Under the pieces are notes generated by a model, which had not been told where the DNA came from, made no database searches, and saw only the letters and a program-made list of their open reading frames with translations. Positions 54,871-64,000 of a stretch of DNA of 64,000 nucleotides are shown piece after piece. Both the position numbers and the translations under genes were made by a program. How positions within the stretch are numbered: position 1 is the first letter of the stretch; each line of letters begins with the position of its first letter. This DNA comes from DATIXJ01 sp963714795. GTDB lineage: Bacteria; Bacteroidota; Ignavibacteria; UBA10030; SZUA-254. The DNA is taken from assembly GCA_963714795.1 (NCBI GenBank), contig CAVQPS010000006.1, positions 615,788 to 679,787 on the forward strand. The letters run 5' to 3'.

Positions 54871-57800
54871 TTACTTTATCAATATCATCTTTTTCACATC
54901 AGAAAATGTACCCGCCGTAATCCGATATGTGTATAATCCACTCGGCAGATTGTCCATATTCACCGAAATCGATTTATACCCGGCATTTTGCATTTCATTC
55001 ACAATCCTCATCACTTCCTGACCCAAAATGTTATAAATTATCAATCGCACCTTTCCACTAACCGGTAAAGAATAATGTATGACCGTCGAGGGATTGAATG
55101 GGTTCGGATAATTTTGTTCCAACTGATACACCGTTGGAATTCCGCTTCCACCGGAATACGATCCATCTCCGTACGGAGGTGACGGAGGATTTTCGTTCTG
55201 CAATTCCATCCGCAGTTTCATCGATGAAGGAACATTCGCAGAACCTGACAGAATTAATTTCCCGTTTTGATTTACTTTCACCCAATATCCCCGACCGGGT
55301 TCTATCGTCGTTGCAACATTATATGTTCCGCTGTAATTGAAGAAATTGGAAGTTATCAATCCACCCGGTATTGAGCCGATATTCGCCACCGGTATGGAGA
55401 CACTCAATGACCCTATCATATTCCATCCGGTGGTTACGGTAATTGTATCGAGTGTAAAATTGAATCCGGTTACCGGAACACTCTGTGCCCCGCTGAATTT
55501 CAGCCAGTATCCTGTTCCCGGTTCAAGTTTTGCTGATGTGGCATACGATCCGCGGTAAACAAATGCTTGTGAAATTGCCGGAGGAAACAGTGTCGCTTTC
55601 GTAGAATCATGGACCAGCAACGGGACAGAAATCATATTCCATCCATCCGAAACCGAAACATTTAACGCGACCATCGTTATATGAATCGGCATGAACGTTC
55701 TCACATTGCTGAATGATCCCCAACCGGATGCGTTCATTGCACGAACTTTCCACCAATACCGGTCGTTCCAATTCAATCCGGTACTTTTCGCCGTGGTATC
55801 GGAAAGTGTCGTATCGACAGTCGTCGTACCAAATGAAGAATCCGAACTGATGACAAGATTATATGATGAAACCTCGTAACCGATCTGACGCCACGAAAAC
55901 AAAATCGTATCAGCGGTCGGTTCTGAACTATCGGCAGGAGCCGCAAGCGAAATCGGCGGAGGGACCGGAAGAAGTGTGGTAAAATTCCGGATCTCCGACC
56001 AAGGGCTGATTCCGCCATTATTTTTTGCCTGAAGCCGCCAGAAGTATTTCGCATGGGGAGCCAAACCGAATACCGTGCGTTGTGTATCGGTGATGGAAGA
56101 ATCGTTGATCGCAAACGAACCTGCAAAAAGCGAATCGAGACCCGCCTGAAGATGATACAGCGTAGCACCGGAGTCCGGATGCCAGAAAAACACAGTCGAG
56201 AGTGATTGATTGATTGCGTTGTTCGCCGGCGTCACTAATAACGGAATGCCGGGAGGCGACACCGGTCCGGTGAGAGTATATGTGAAAAATTCATTCGACG
56301 AAATATTTCCGTCACCGTTTCCTGTCGGATTTTGTGCGACGAGCGTTCCGCTATTCTGATCCTGATATTCTCCGACGGCAATAAAAAGCTTTGAAGGACG
56401 ATAGCCGAATACCGTTTGAAGGTTTACCGTTCCTTCGAGTATGCTTGTACCGGCAATATTTTCGACGCCGTTGCTAAACCTGGTTCCGCTCGAATCATCC
56501 CATTCGCTGTAAGAATTATCATGTTCATTCGAAAGGCAAACTCTCCATGCGGCAACTGTTCCCGTCTTTGACCATGGCGCACTGACAAGAGATTTCTGAG
56601 AATCAGCAATAAAAATAAATTTATCGCCGCTCTGCGACGATGCAGATTGTGTCGCGACATACAGATCGGATTGATTCCATCCGACCCACAAACTTATTCC
56701 TGCATTAGAAGAAACGAGACGTGCAGATGTATCCACGACACCGTCCATCACAAAACTTGACGGAACTGTTGCACCGGAAACCGTGATATGATAATCTCCG
56801 CCATTATTATTATTCCACGAGCCATCATTATAATGAATGTCGAATGCAACCTGCTGAATAGCCTGAACCAAATTATTAAAAGGACCAATAGTTAATTTCA
56901 GATTTTTCGCAGTATCGGGACCGGTCATGGGCGTCTCCACTGCCGGACCCGTGCCACCAAAAAGTGTTGAGTTGGGAGGCCAGTAAACATTATTCGGTTG
57001 CAGCCACGAACTTCCGGTATTATTGACACCCCAATGAAGTTTTGCAGTTTGGGTGGCATTCGAAACGGTAATCGTGATTGAATCGTTGACCGTCGGAGTT
57101 TGTGGTGCCCAGTTCACTGTCGGATTGCCGCTCCCACCTCCGCCGGTATAACTTTGTCCGACCCACACATGACGGATTGGGGAACGGCCGACATTGCCGC
57201 GCGAATCTGTTGCTTCCACATAATAATCGATCATCACATTCTGTTGCCCGGTAATTTGAGCAGAATATTCCAACGCCTTATAGATCGGCAACGGATTTGT
57301 TTCAGGAGTTATCGAATCACCGACCATGGAAATATTATTCCATGAACTGACACCGCCGCCGCCGGCATATGTTTCGTTCACCGCTGAGATAACACCATCG
57401 TTGTCGGTTCTATATCGCAATATTACGGACGACAAACCGCTGATATCGAAAGCATACGTCCAAACGGTGAAGTCGCTTGGCTGAGCAATACCCCATTCCG
57501 TTCCGCCGGGATTGTACGGTTCTCGCTGAGGAAGATAGATGGTCGGCGGCGTGAGATCGGTTCCGCCGGCAATAACGTTCATCGCAAACGGAACAGCTTG
57601 ATTGCAGGCGCGGGTCGGATGAGAATCCCATATTCCGTTTTGTGAAAAATCCCAATACCAGTAATCGCTTGCTTCGGCATTGAGCATATAATGCCAGGCA
57701 TTCGCCGTATAGGATGATGCCGGATCGATCTGTGTTGCCGTCAGAACAATATTTTTTGCTGCTGTAACAACTCCCCAACTGTTGCGATCGGGACTATAGC

Positions 57801-59034
57801 CATTGACCGGATCGTCATTCCATTTTAAAAATTCCGGATCGCCATTGTCGGCGCCGCTCCAGCTGCCATCCTCGACATGGATAACGTCATTCGAATCCGG
57901 CGGGAATTGATCGAGATAATCCTGCACGGTAGTACACACAAAACGGGTTGGATTGGCAAGCAGCCAATTGACGAAACTCTGAAAATTGTTGTCATAATAC
58001 GATTCACTTCCACCCCCGTAATTATCGCCATCATGAGCGAGAACAATAAGAATAGGATGGTTCGGATCGGTGTTGTAACTTGTTAACTGACTCATGACGG
58101 CATCGTAATTGAGCGCGCCGAAACCGCCGCGGGCATCTTCTGTTCCCATATAGCGGTCGGCAGGAACGGCAATAATTTTCTTCACGGATCCGTCGGCCGG
58201 ATCGACGAACTGAACATAGTGCGGCAGTCTTCCCCACTTTGCGGAATTTTCCGTCGGCGCCCAAAGATCATTCAACGCAACCCAATCGCCGGGATTCGGA
58301 TTACGGATATCGGCTTTGTTCGGTTCATACAGATTTCCCGACGTGTTGAACGGGTAACCCTGGCATGCCCGATCGAAATGAATATTATCGACCAATACCC
58401 ATTGGAATCCTTCCTGCACCAGAGCGGGAATCATTCGCGGCGAGAATGCGTTTTCGGGAGGAAAAATTCCTTTCGAATATGTGCCGGGAAAATTTATCGC
58501 GAAAGTCGATTTGTGAAGTTCAACCTGTTTCATAATATCGACCTGATCGACCAGTCCCATCAACGGATGATGATAACCGAAGCCAACCATATCCAAACGC
58601 GGGTTGCCGAGAGAAGTTGTTTTCGATCTCATCGAATTCCAGCTCGATTTCCAATTCTGAAAATTTCCGTCACCGGAGCTTTCGAGATTATTGAGATTTT
58701 CGATGAGCGAACCGGAGAAGCTCACCTGTGCGCCGAAGTGCGGCAAGCCGGCATCGATTCCCTTTTGCACGGCACTGGAAGGCCACGTCGTGTACGGTCC
58801 CGTCCGCTGGTCGTGAATACCGGTAACGGAATAAGGATATCTTGCATTCTGATCGGTCTGAACGACACTTTCATACGGCCAGTAGATAGGCTGATGCATG
58901 TGCCAGAGAAACGAAATATAAATCGGGGGATTGGTGGTGGTTTTTTTTGTTGTACCGGCATTCATCTGTGTGAGAATCAAAACCATCAACAGAAGAATAA
59001 CTCCCGGGCGGAATGAGTTGTAAAAATTTATCAT
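54871..59034 (-). CDS. Secreted GH57-family glycoside hydrolase with T9SS sorting domain
   Basis: About 1,387 residues. It starts MINFYNSFRPGVILLLM (59034) as a signal peptide; the frame is open upstream. The N-terminal GH57 domain (about 35-420) has the hallmark FLWHMHQPIYWPYE and the nucleophile Glu194 in GIFPPENAFSP; the acid Asp is expected in the AHDGDNYGG block (about 335-337). Then come beta-rich carbohydrate-binding or Ig-like domains, two FN3 domains (about 950-1130), the GWN/GYW pair module (about 1140-1290) and the T9SS domain (NYPNPFNPSTVIHYSL). GH57 acts on starch-like alpha-glucans; family members are mostly cytosolic, so export is notable. The substrate here is an inference. 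Confidence 0.85.
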   Translation of the reverse strand: MINFYNSFRPGVILLLMVLILTQMNAGTTKKTTTNPPIYISFLWHMHQPIYWPYESVVQTDQNARYPYSVTGIHDQRTGPYTTWPSSAVQKGIDAGLPHFGAQVSFSGSLIENLNNLESSGDGNFQNWKSSWNSMRSKTTSLGNPRLDMVGFGYHHPLMGLVDQVDIMKQVELHKSTFAINFPGTYSKGIFPPENAFSPRMIPALVQEGFQWVLVDNIHFDRACQGYPFNTSGNLYEPNKADIRNPNPGDWVALNDLWAPTENSAKWGRLPHYVQFVDPADGSVKKIIAVPADRYMGTEDARGGFGALNYDAVMSQLTSYNTDPNHPILIVLAHDGDNYGGGSESYYDNNFQSFVNWLLANPTRFVCTTVQDYLDQFPPDSNDVIHVEDGSWSGADNGDPEFLKWNDDPVNGYSPDRNSWGVVTAAKNIVLTATQIDPASSYTANAWHYMLNAEASDYWYWDFSQNGIWDSHPTRACNQAVPFAMNVIAGGTDLTPPTIYLPQREPYNPGGTEWGIAQPSDFTVWTYAFDISGLSSVILRYRTDNDGVISAVNETYAGGGGVSSWNNISMVGDSITPETNPLPIYKALEYSAQITGQQNVMIDYYVEATDSRGNVGRSPIRHVWVGQSYTGGGGSGNPTVNWAPQTPTVNDSITITVSNATQTAKLHWGVNNTGSSWLQPNNVYWPPNSTLFGGTGPAVETPMTGPDTAKNLKLTIGPFNNLVQAIQQVAFDIHYNDGSWNNNNGGDYHITVSGATVPSSFVMDGVVDTSARLVSSNAGISLWVGWNQSDLYVATQSASSQSGDKFIFIADSQKSLVSAPWSKTGTVAAWRVCLSNEHDNSYSEWDDSSGTRFSNGVENIAGTSILEGTVNLQTVFGYRPSKLFIAVGEYQDQNSGTLVAQNPTGNGDGNISSNEFFTYTLTGPVSPPGIPLLVTPANNAINQSLSTVFFWHPDSGATLYHLQAGLDSLFAGSFAINDSSITDTQRTVFGLAPHAKYFWRLQAKNNGGISPWSEIRNFTTLLPVPPPISLAAPADSSEPTADTILFSWRQIGYEVSSYNLVISSDSSFGTTTVDTTLSDTTAKSTGLNWNDRYWWKVRAMNASGWGSFSNVRTFMPIHITMVALNVSVSDGWNMISVPLLVHDSTKATLFPPAISQAFVYRGSYATSAKLEPGTGYWLKFSGAQSVPVTGFNFTLDTITVTTGWNMIGSLSVSIPVANIGSIPGGLITSNFFNYSGTYNVATTIEPGRGYWVKVNQNGKLILSGSANVPSSMKLRMELQNENPPSPPYGDGSYSGGSGIPTVYQLEQNYPNPFNPSTVIHYSLPVSGKVRLIIYNILGQEVMRIVNEMQNAGYKSISVNMDNLPSGLYTYRITAGTFSDVKKMILIK

Positions 59035-59223
59035 TGAATGAGTTTTTGTCGTGGAATTATATACTTCAAGATACTCGAAATTGAAGAGAAATTCAATTCC
59101 GGTCTCAGTCAATGACGATCACATTATTTTGAAAGAAATAACTTCTTTACCTCCTTCAAATGAAAAACAATTTCACGTATGCAATCGACCTACGTTCAGT
59201 TATGGAGTATTACCAAACGTAAT

Positions 59224-62200
59224 TTATTTCACAAGCACCATTTTTCGAACCTGTGTAAAGTTCTTATTCGGATCGCTCAGGCTCGTCGCAGATATTCGGT
59301 AAATGTATACGCCGCTGGCGAAACCGCCGGCATTCCATTGAACAGATTTATATCCTGCTCCTTCAACGCCATCGGTCAGAGTTGCAACCACTTGACCGAG
59401 CATATTGAAAATTTTTAAGGATACATGGCTTGCTACCGGCAAATCATATTTGATCGTTGCAGTAGGATTGAATGGATTGGGATAATTCTGATGTAAAGCG
59501 TATTCCAGGGGAACTTCATTCTGTGCTTGTGGCTTAAGTGTTAATGAAATCTGATCCTCATTCGAAATCACATCCACTGTACCGGATTCTTTCATTGTCA
59601 CCGTTCTTGTTCCGATCGTCATAAAACTCGATGAACCATTATTGTGTGCAATAATATCCCAATTGATCTTCAACGGATATTCCGTCGCCGATATTTGCAA
59701 TGATACGGTTTTCGGTGACAACGAATCGGCTAATGTAATAATATTGGACGAAGCAAATCGTACATCGAAAATTCCGGATGGTGGAACCGGAGGTAGTTCG
59801 TATTTTTCAAGATTTAACAAGTAACGACTTTCCGCCGGTCCGAAATACAGCGTTTGCGTATTTCCTGCTGCATCGGTAACTTCGAGCTTATTCAACTGTT
59901 CCAATGGATTTTCCTGACTTGCCGACTTGGGTACTGATTTTGATTCATTCAAAACAAGCGATCCGTTTTGACTTACTTTTATCCAGTATCCCTTTCCCGG
60001 ATTGATTGCGGAAACCACATTATAGCCCGTTTGATATCCGAAGAAATTGCTCAATATAATTCCAGACGGATTTGACACGATACTTGCAACATCAATCGGA
60101 TTGCTCAACGAGCCGATCAGGTTCCATCCTGAAATTACACCGATCGTATCTGAGACTCTCGAAAACCCGCTGATCGTTACCGTTTGTCCGACGGCAGACT
60201 TGAGCCAATATCCGACATCGTTTGCGAGAATAGATTTGATCTCATAACTTCCGAGGTAGGCGAACGCTTCTGAAATTGCCGTCGGGAACAAAACCGTCTT
60301 GTGATAATCGGTTACCGTCAACGGCACCGACACAATATTCCATCCTTTATTTAACGTGTCCGGCGACGAGAGGAATACTCCCATCGCAAACGTTGCACTC
60401 AACGAATGATTGGACGTAATATTGCTAAAGGAATATGCCGCAATTGCTCCCTGTGATATTCCGTCTGCGAAGACACTGTCGATATGGTATCCGGGATTTG
60501 CCGTAATTGTAAATGCTTGCGATCCGCCATAGGGCACAACAACCGGACCCGATGGGGAGATAATACCGTTAATTCCTGCCGATACTGAAATTGTATATGT
60601 GTTAATGGCAAATTTGACTGTGACCGTATGATTCGCAGTTACATTCTTCATTGTATCAGGCGAAATGTTTCCAATATAACCTCCGTCAACGAACACACTG
60701 TCGATATGATAACCGGTATTCGGTGTTATCGTGTAGATTTGGTTACTTCCGTAATTGACATTTGTCGTTCCCAACGGCGCTATCGTTCCGTTTCCGCCTG
60801 TTACACTCGATGTGATGATATAAGTGTTAATAGCAAATTTCACCGAGATCGTATGATTCGCAGTAACATTATTGATCGTATCCGGTGATGTATTACCGAC
60901 ATAGCTTCCGTCAACAAACACGCTATCGATATGATATCCCGTATTCGGCGTCATCGTAATATCTGATTTGCCGCCGTAGTTCACCGTCGTCGTACCAGAG
61001 TGGTGCGATGCCGCCATTCCCGCCTATGACACTCGATGTGATCGTAAATGTGTTGATAGCAAACTTCACTGTAATCGTATGATTTGCAGTTATGTTCTTA
61101 ACCGTATCCGGTGATATATTGCCAATATAGCTTCCGTCGACAAACACGCTGTCGATATGATATCCGGTATTCGGTGTCATCGTGTAGATTTGGTTACTTC
61201 CGTAATTCACATTTGTCGTTCCCAACGGCGCTATCGTTCCGTTTCCGCCTGTGACACTCGACGTGATCGTATAAGTGTTAATGGCAAATTTCACCGAGAT
61301 CGTATGATTCGCAGTAACATTATTGATCGTATCCGGTGATGTATTGCCGATGTAGCTTCCGTCAACAAACACGCTGTCGATATGATATCCGGTATTCGGC
61401 GTTGCCGTGAATATCTGATTTGCACCGTAGTTCACTGTTGTTGTACCGGATGGTGCGATGCCGCCATTTCCGCCTATGACACTCGATGTGATCGTAAATG
61501 TGTTGCTTGCAAACTTAACAGTGATTGCATGATTTACCGTAATGTTCTTAATCGTATCCGGTGATGTATTACCGACATAGCTTCCGTCGACGAACACGCT
61601 GTCGATATGATATCCGGTGTTCGGTGTTATCGTATAGATTTGGTTACTTCCGTAATTGACATTTGTCGTTCCCAACGGCGCTATCGTTCCGTTTCCGCCC
61701 GTTACACTTGACGTAATCGTATAAGTGTTAATAGCAAATTTTACCGAGATCGTATGATTCGAAGTAACATTACTGATCGTATCCGGTGATGCATTGCCGA
61801 CGTAGCTTCCGTCAACAAAAACGCTGTCGATATGATAGGCGGTGTTTGGTGTCAGCGTATAGACCTGAGTATTTCCCTGGCTCACCTCAGTTGCACCGAG
61901 GGGTGTTATCGTTCCGTTGCCACTGTTAACACTCGATAGGATGGTATAGAACCCCGGTGGCACATTTAACAACACTGAAACATTGGAAGATAAATAATTC
62001 GCAACAGCCAAGTCAGCTCTTCCATCGCCGTTAAAGTCTCCGACAGTGATGCCATAAGGAACCACTCCAACAGAATAATTCGCAGCGGAATCAAATGCTC
62101 CGGTTCCGGTCCCAAGCAGGATCGATACAGAATTGCCATTTTGGTTTGCGAGTGCCACATCAAGTTTCCCGTCTCCGTTAAAGTCTCCGGTCGTAATGAA

Positions 62201-63343
62201 CAACGGTGTATTTCCGCCGGGATACTGAGTCGCGGCACCAAAGGTACCGGTACCACTTCCGAGAATGACCGATACAACATTATTGTTGCCGGTCGATGAT
62301 GTAACTGCTAAATCAAGATTTCCGTCTCCGTTAAAGTCTCCGGCAGTAATGCTATTAGGAGCCGAGCCGGCACTATAATTCGTTGTTGTACCAAATGTTC
62401 CGTCTCCGTTCCCAAGAAGAACCGAAACTGATCCATTATTCCCAACACCTCCCTGCTGGTTTGCAACGGCTACATCGAGTTTACCGTCTCCGTTAAAATC
62501 TCCCACAACGATCCCACTCGGTTGGTGTCCCACCCCATAATTCGTTGCTGTACCAAATGTCCCTGTTCCCGTACCGAGAAGAATTGACAGAGAATCACTG
62601 TCCAGGTTGGTGACAGCCAAATCAAGTTTCCCGTCCCCGTTGAAGTCCCCAACAGCGATGCCAAATGGAAAGAACCCGACGGGATAATTTGTCGCCGCAC
62701 CGAATGTTCCCGTTCCCGTCCCAAGGAGAACAGATACAGCATTGCCGCTGTAGTCTGTTACAGCTACGTCAAGGTTACCGTCGCCGTTAAAATCTCCGAC
62801 TGTGACACCATACGGACTGCTACCAACGCCATAATTTGTCGCCGGACCGAATGTTCCTGTCCCTGTACCGAGAAGGATTGATACCGAATTGCTTCCACTG
62901 TTTGCAACTGCCATATCAAGTTTACCATCTCCGTTAAAATCTCCGACAGCAACGCCCAGCGGATAATTCCCGACAGAATCATTGATCGGTGGACTCATTG
63001 TCGAACCGTCTCCGTTGGGAAAAGTAACGTTAAAATATCCTGTCGAAGTCGCCGTTAATCCTAATCTCGTCACTGAAATTGTCGAGTAAGCTGCACCGGA
63101 CGGTACACTTACATCGAGCGATGTGGAGCTTGCCGCAGTAACACTCGCCCGCACACCACCGAAAAATACCGTGTTATTGGACGGCACGGGATCAAAGTTT
63201 GTACCTGTAATAGTGACAGAGGATCCAACAACCCCGGACGAAGGCGTAAAGGAAGAAATAGTTGGCGTTTGCGCAACGGAGAGATTTATCCCCATGGCTA
63301 AAAATGTAAAACAAACGGTCAGACAAAAAATTATCTTTTTCAT
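59224..63343 (-). CDS. Secreted IPT / FG-GAP / InlB-repeat protein with T9SS sorting domain (frameshift near 61000)
   Basis: The restored product is about 1,372 residues, from MKKIIFCLTVCFTFLAMG (63343, GGAG upstream), a signal peptide. An IPT/TIG domain follows (about 30-110), then seven FG-GAP/VCBS blades with the calcium-loop DFNGDG and LDxAV pattern. Next are seven InlB-type beta repeats of 75 residues (TPNTGYHIDSVFVDGSY core) and the GWN/GYW module. The chain ends in a T9SS domain (NYPNPFNPTATIKYDL). One surplus base in the fifth repeat (ccagagtgg where other copies read ccggatgg) splits the frame; 4,120 bases is a multiple of three plus one. Probably a cell-surface adhesin. Confidence 0.8.
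60380..61950 (-). repeat. Seven tandem 225-base coding repeats
   Basis: The shared segment tcgatatgat (last base varies) recurs at 60479, 60701, 60926, 61152, 61377, 61602 and 61827. The spacing is 222, 225, 226, 225, 225 and 225 bases. The 226 step carries the extra base that causes the frameshift. Two repeat types alternate (GTIAPLG and GGIAPSG), so the array grew by copying a two-unit block. Confidence 0.9.
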
Positions 63344-63589
63344 GATGAATTCTCCACAAGGAATAAGAAAATTTTCATTATGAGGCAATTCCAAAGAGCT
63401 CTACAAAGTACTAGATTTCAAAATATCCTTTATTGATATAGCACACACACATCTGAATACTCCGGATTCGAAGAAAAGAACAAAATGATCGGAATGATGG
63501 CTGTATGGTACCTGATTGTTACGAAAATGTCAAGTACGGAATTCTGCTATTTTATGTGCCAAAACACCCGAATTATGGAAATCTCGCAT

Positions 63590-64000
63590 TTATTCAAAAG
63601 TTTGCTGAACAATCTGTTGTGTATATGGATGACCGGGGCTCTTAAGAAGATCGTGTGCCGTTGCAGTTTCGATAATTGTTCCACCAAACATTACACCAAT
63701 GCGTGAACATATCGAAACGATCGACTGAAGATCGTGAGAGATGTACATCATTGTAAGCTTTGTCATCTTCTGGATTCTTTTGATCATTTCTAAAATCTGT
63801 GCTTGGGTAAGCAGATCAAGGGCGGATGTTGGTTCGTCAAGAATCAGAAGTTTCGGGGAGACCGAAATGGCTCGTGCAAGTGCAACCCTCTGCCGCTGAC
63901 CGCCGGAAAGCTGAAATGGTTTCTTTGTCAAGACATCTTCAGGAAGTTCAACCGAAACGAGCAGATCATTAAGAAACTTCTTATCGATTGCAGAATTTCT
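63590..64000 (-). CDS. Oligopeptide/dipeptide ABC transporter ATP-binding protein (5' part beyond window)
   Basis: The last 136 residues of an ABC ATPase: FQLSGGQRQRVALARAI (signature), LLILDEPTSALDLLTQAQ (Walker B and D-loop), MMYISHDLQSIVSI (switch His) and a C-terminal HDLLKSPGHPYTQQIVQ typical of the OppD/OppF and DppD/DppF peptide importers. The frame is open to base 64000 and Walker A lies beyond it. Subfamily by the tail; F versus D type is uncertain. Confidence 0.85.
   Translation of the reverse strand, partial: RNSAIDKKFLNDLLVSVELPEDVLTKKPFQLSGGQRQRVALARAISVSPKLLILDEPTSALDLLTQAQILEMIKRIQKMTKLTMMYISHDLQSIVSICSRIGVMFGGTIIETATAHDLLKSPGHPYTQQIVQQTFE

Noticed and set aside
60380..61950. 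Regular repeats that could suggest a CRISPR array
   Set aside because: The period is 225 bases, the units are coding InlB-type domains, and there are no unique spacers or cas genes.
1..64000. tRNA, rRNA or known riboswitch
   Set aside because: Reading the gaps on both strands showed no cloverleaf arms, anticodon loops or rRNA-like segments; a covariance-model search was not possible here.

Overview
This 64 kb window looks like chromosome from a Bacteroidota/Chlorobi-type bacterium, most likely an Ignavibacteria-like lineage. Three large exported proteins (48467-51367, 54871-59034, 59224-63343) end in the type IX secretion (T9SS) C-terminal sorting domain with the NYP(N/D)PFNP...LKI(F/Y)N(M/L)LGQ signature. 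The intergenic DNA is AT-rich and ribosome-binding sites are weak. No rRNA, tRNA, CRISPR array, phage or transposase gene was found. The taxonomic call is an inference from protein style, not from a marker gene.

Layout. (1) 1-5.3 kb, minus strand: ispF (cut by the window edge), acylphosphatase, a DMT exporter, a DUF362 protein, a UbiA-family prenyltransferase and the catalytic large subunit of methylmalonyl-CoA mutase. (2) 5.4-8.4 kb, plus strand: a membrane-anchored GH76-like protein and an M1 metallopeptidase. (3) 8.5-12.6 kb, minus: an ECF sigma factor, its zinc-finger anti-sigma factor and two HEAT-repeat proteins in one tightly coupled operon. (4) 12.6-20.5 kb: repeat-rich DNA around a lipoprotein gene, then a DUF885 protein, a small conserved protein, a 1,091-residue sortilin/VPS10-like propeller protein and a small secreted protein.

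(5) 20.6-40.5 kb, all minus: a long catabolic island related to the E. coli ygeW-ssnA-xdh region. In order of transcription it has a threonine-synthase-like enzyme, SsnA, xanthine dehydrogenase subunits A, B and C, PreT and PreA, a 488-residue fold-type II PLP enzyme, a PduS-like flavo/iron-sulfur protein with a PduT-like trimeric microcompartment protein, YgeY, YgeW and a MocA-like nucleotidyltransferase. After a 300-base gap follow a COG2403 P-loop protein, ornithine carbamoyltransferase, carbamate kinase and aspartate carbamoyltransferase. Read together this is an anaerobic purine/hydantoin-type breakdown route: the molybdenum hydroxylase and PreTA do redox steps on the ring, the amidohydrolase and peptidase-like enzymes open products, PLP enzymes remove ammonia, and carbamoyltransferase plus carbamate kinase recover ATP from carbamoyl groups. 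The unusual part is the PduS/PduT electron-transfer pair inside it.

(6) 40.9-48.2 kb: transketolase (plus), then pdxB, a YncE-like propeller protein and a DUF2723 membrane protein (minus). (7) 48.4-63.4 kb, minus: secreted proteins, namely an arylsulfotransferase-like protein, an M16 protease, a GH57 glycosidase and an IPT/FG-GAP/InlB-repeat protein. (8) At the end, a truncated oligopeptide-type ABC transporter ATPase.

Five genes are broken by single-base indels, eight in total (near 9085, 9270, 16050, 16660, 16880, 17998, 34875 and 61000). In each case the protein continues convincingly in another frame, so uncorrected sequencing or assembly error is at least as likely as true decay. These genes are annotated at their restored extents.
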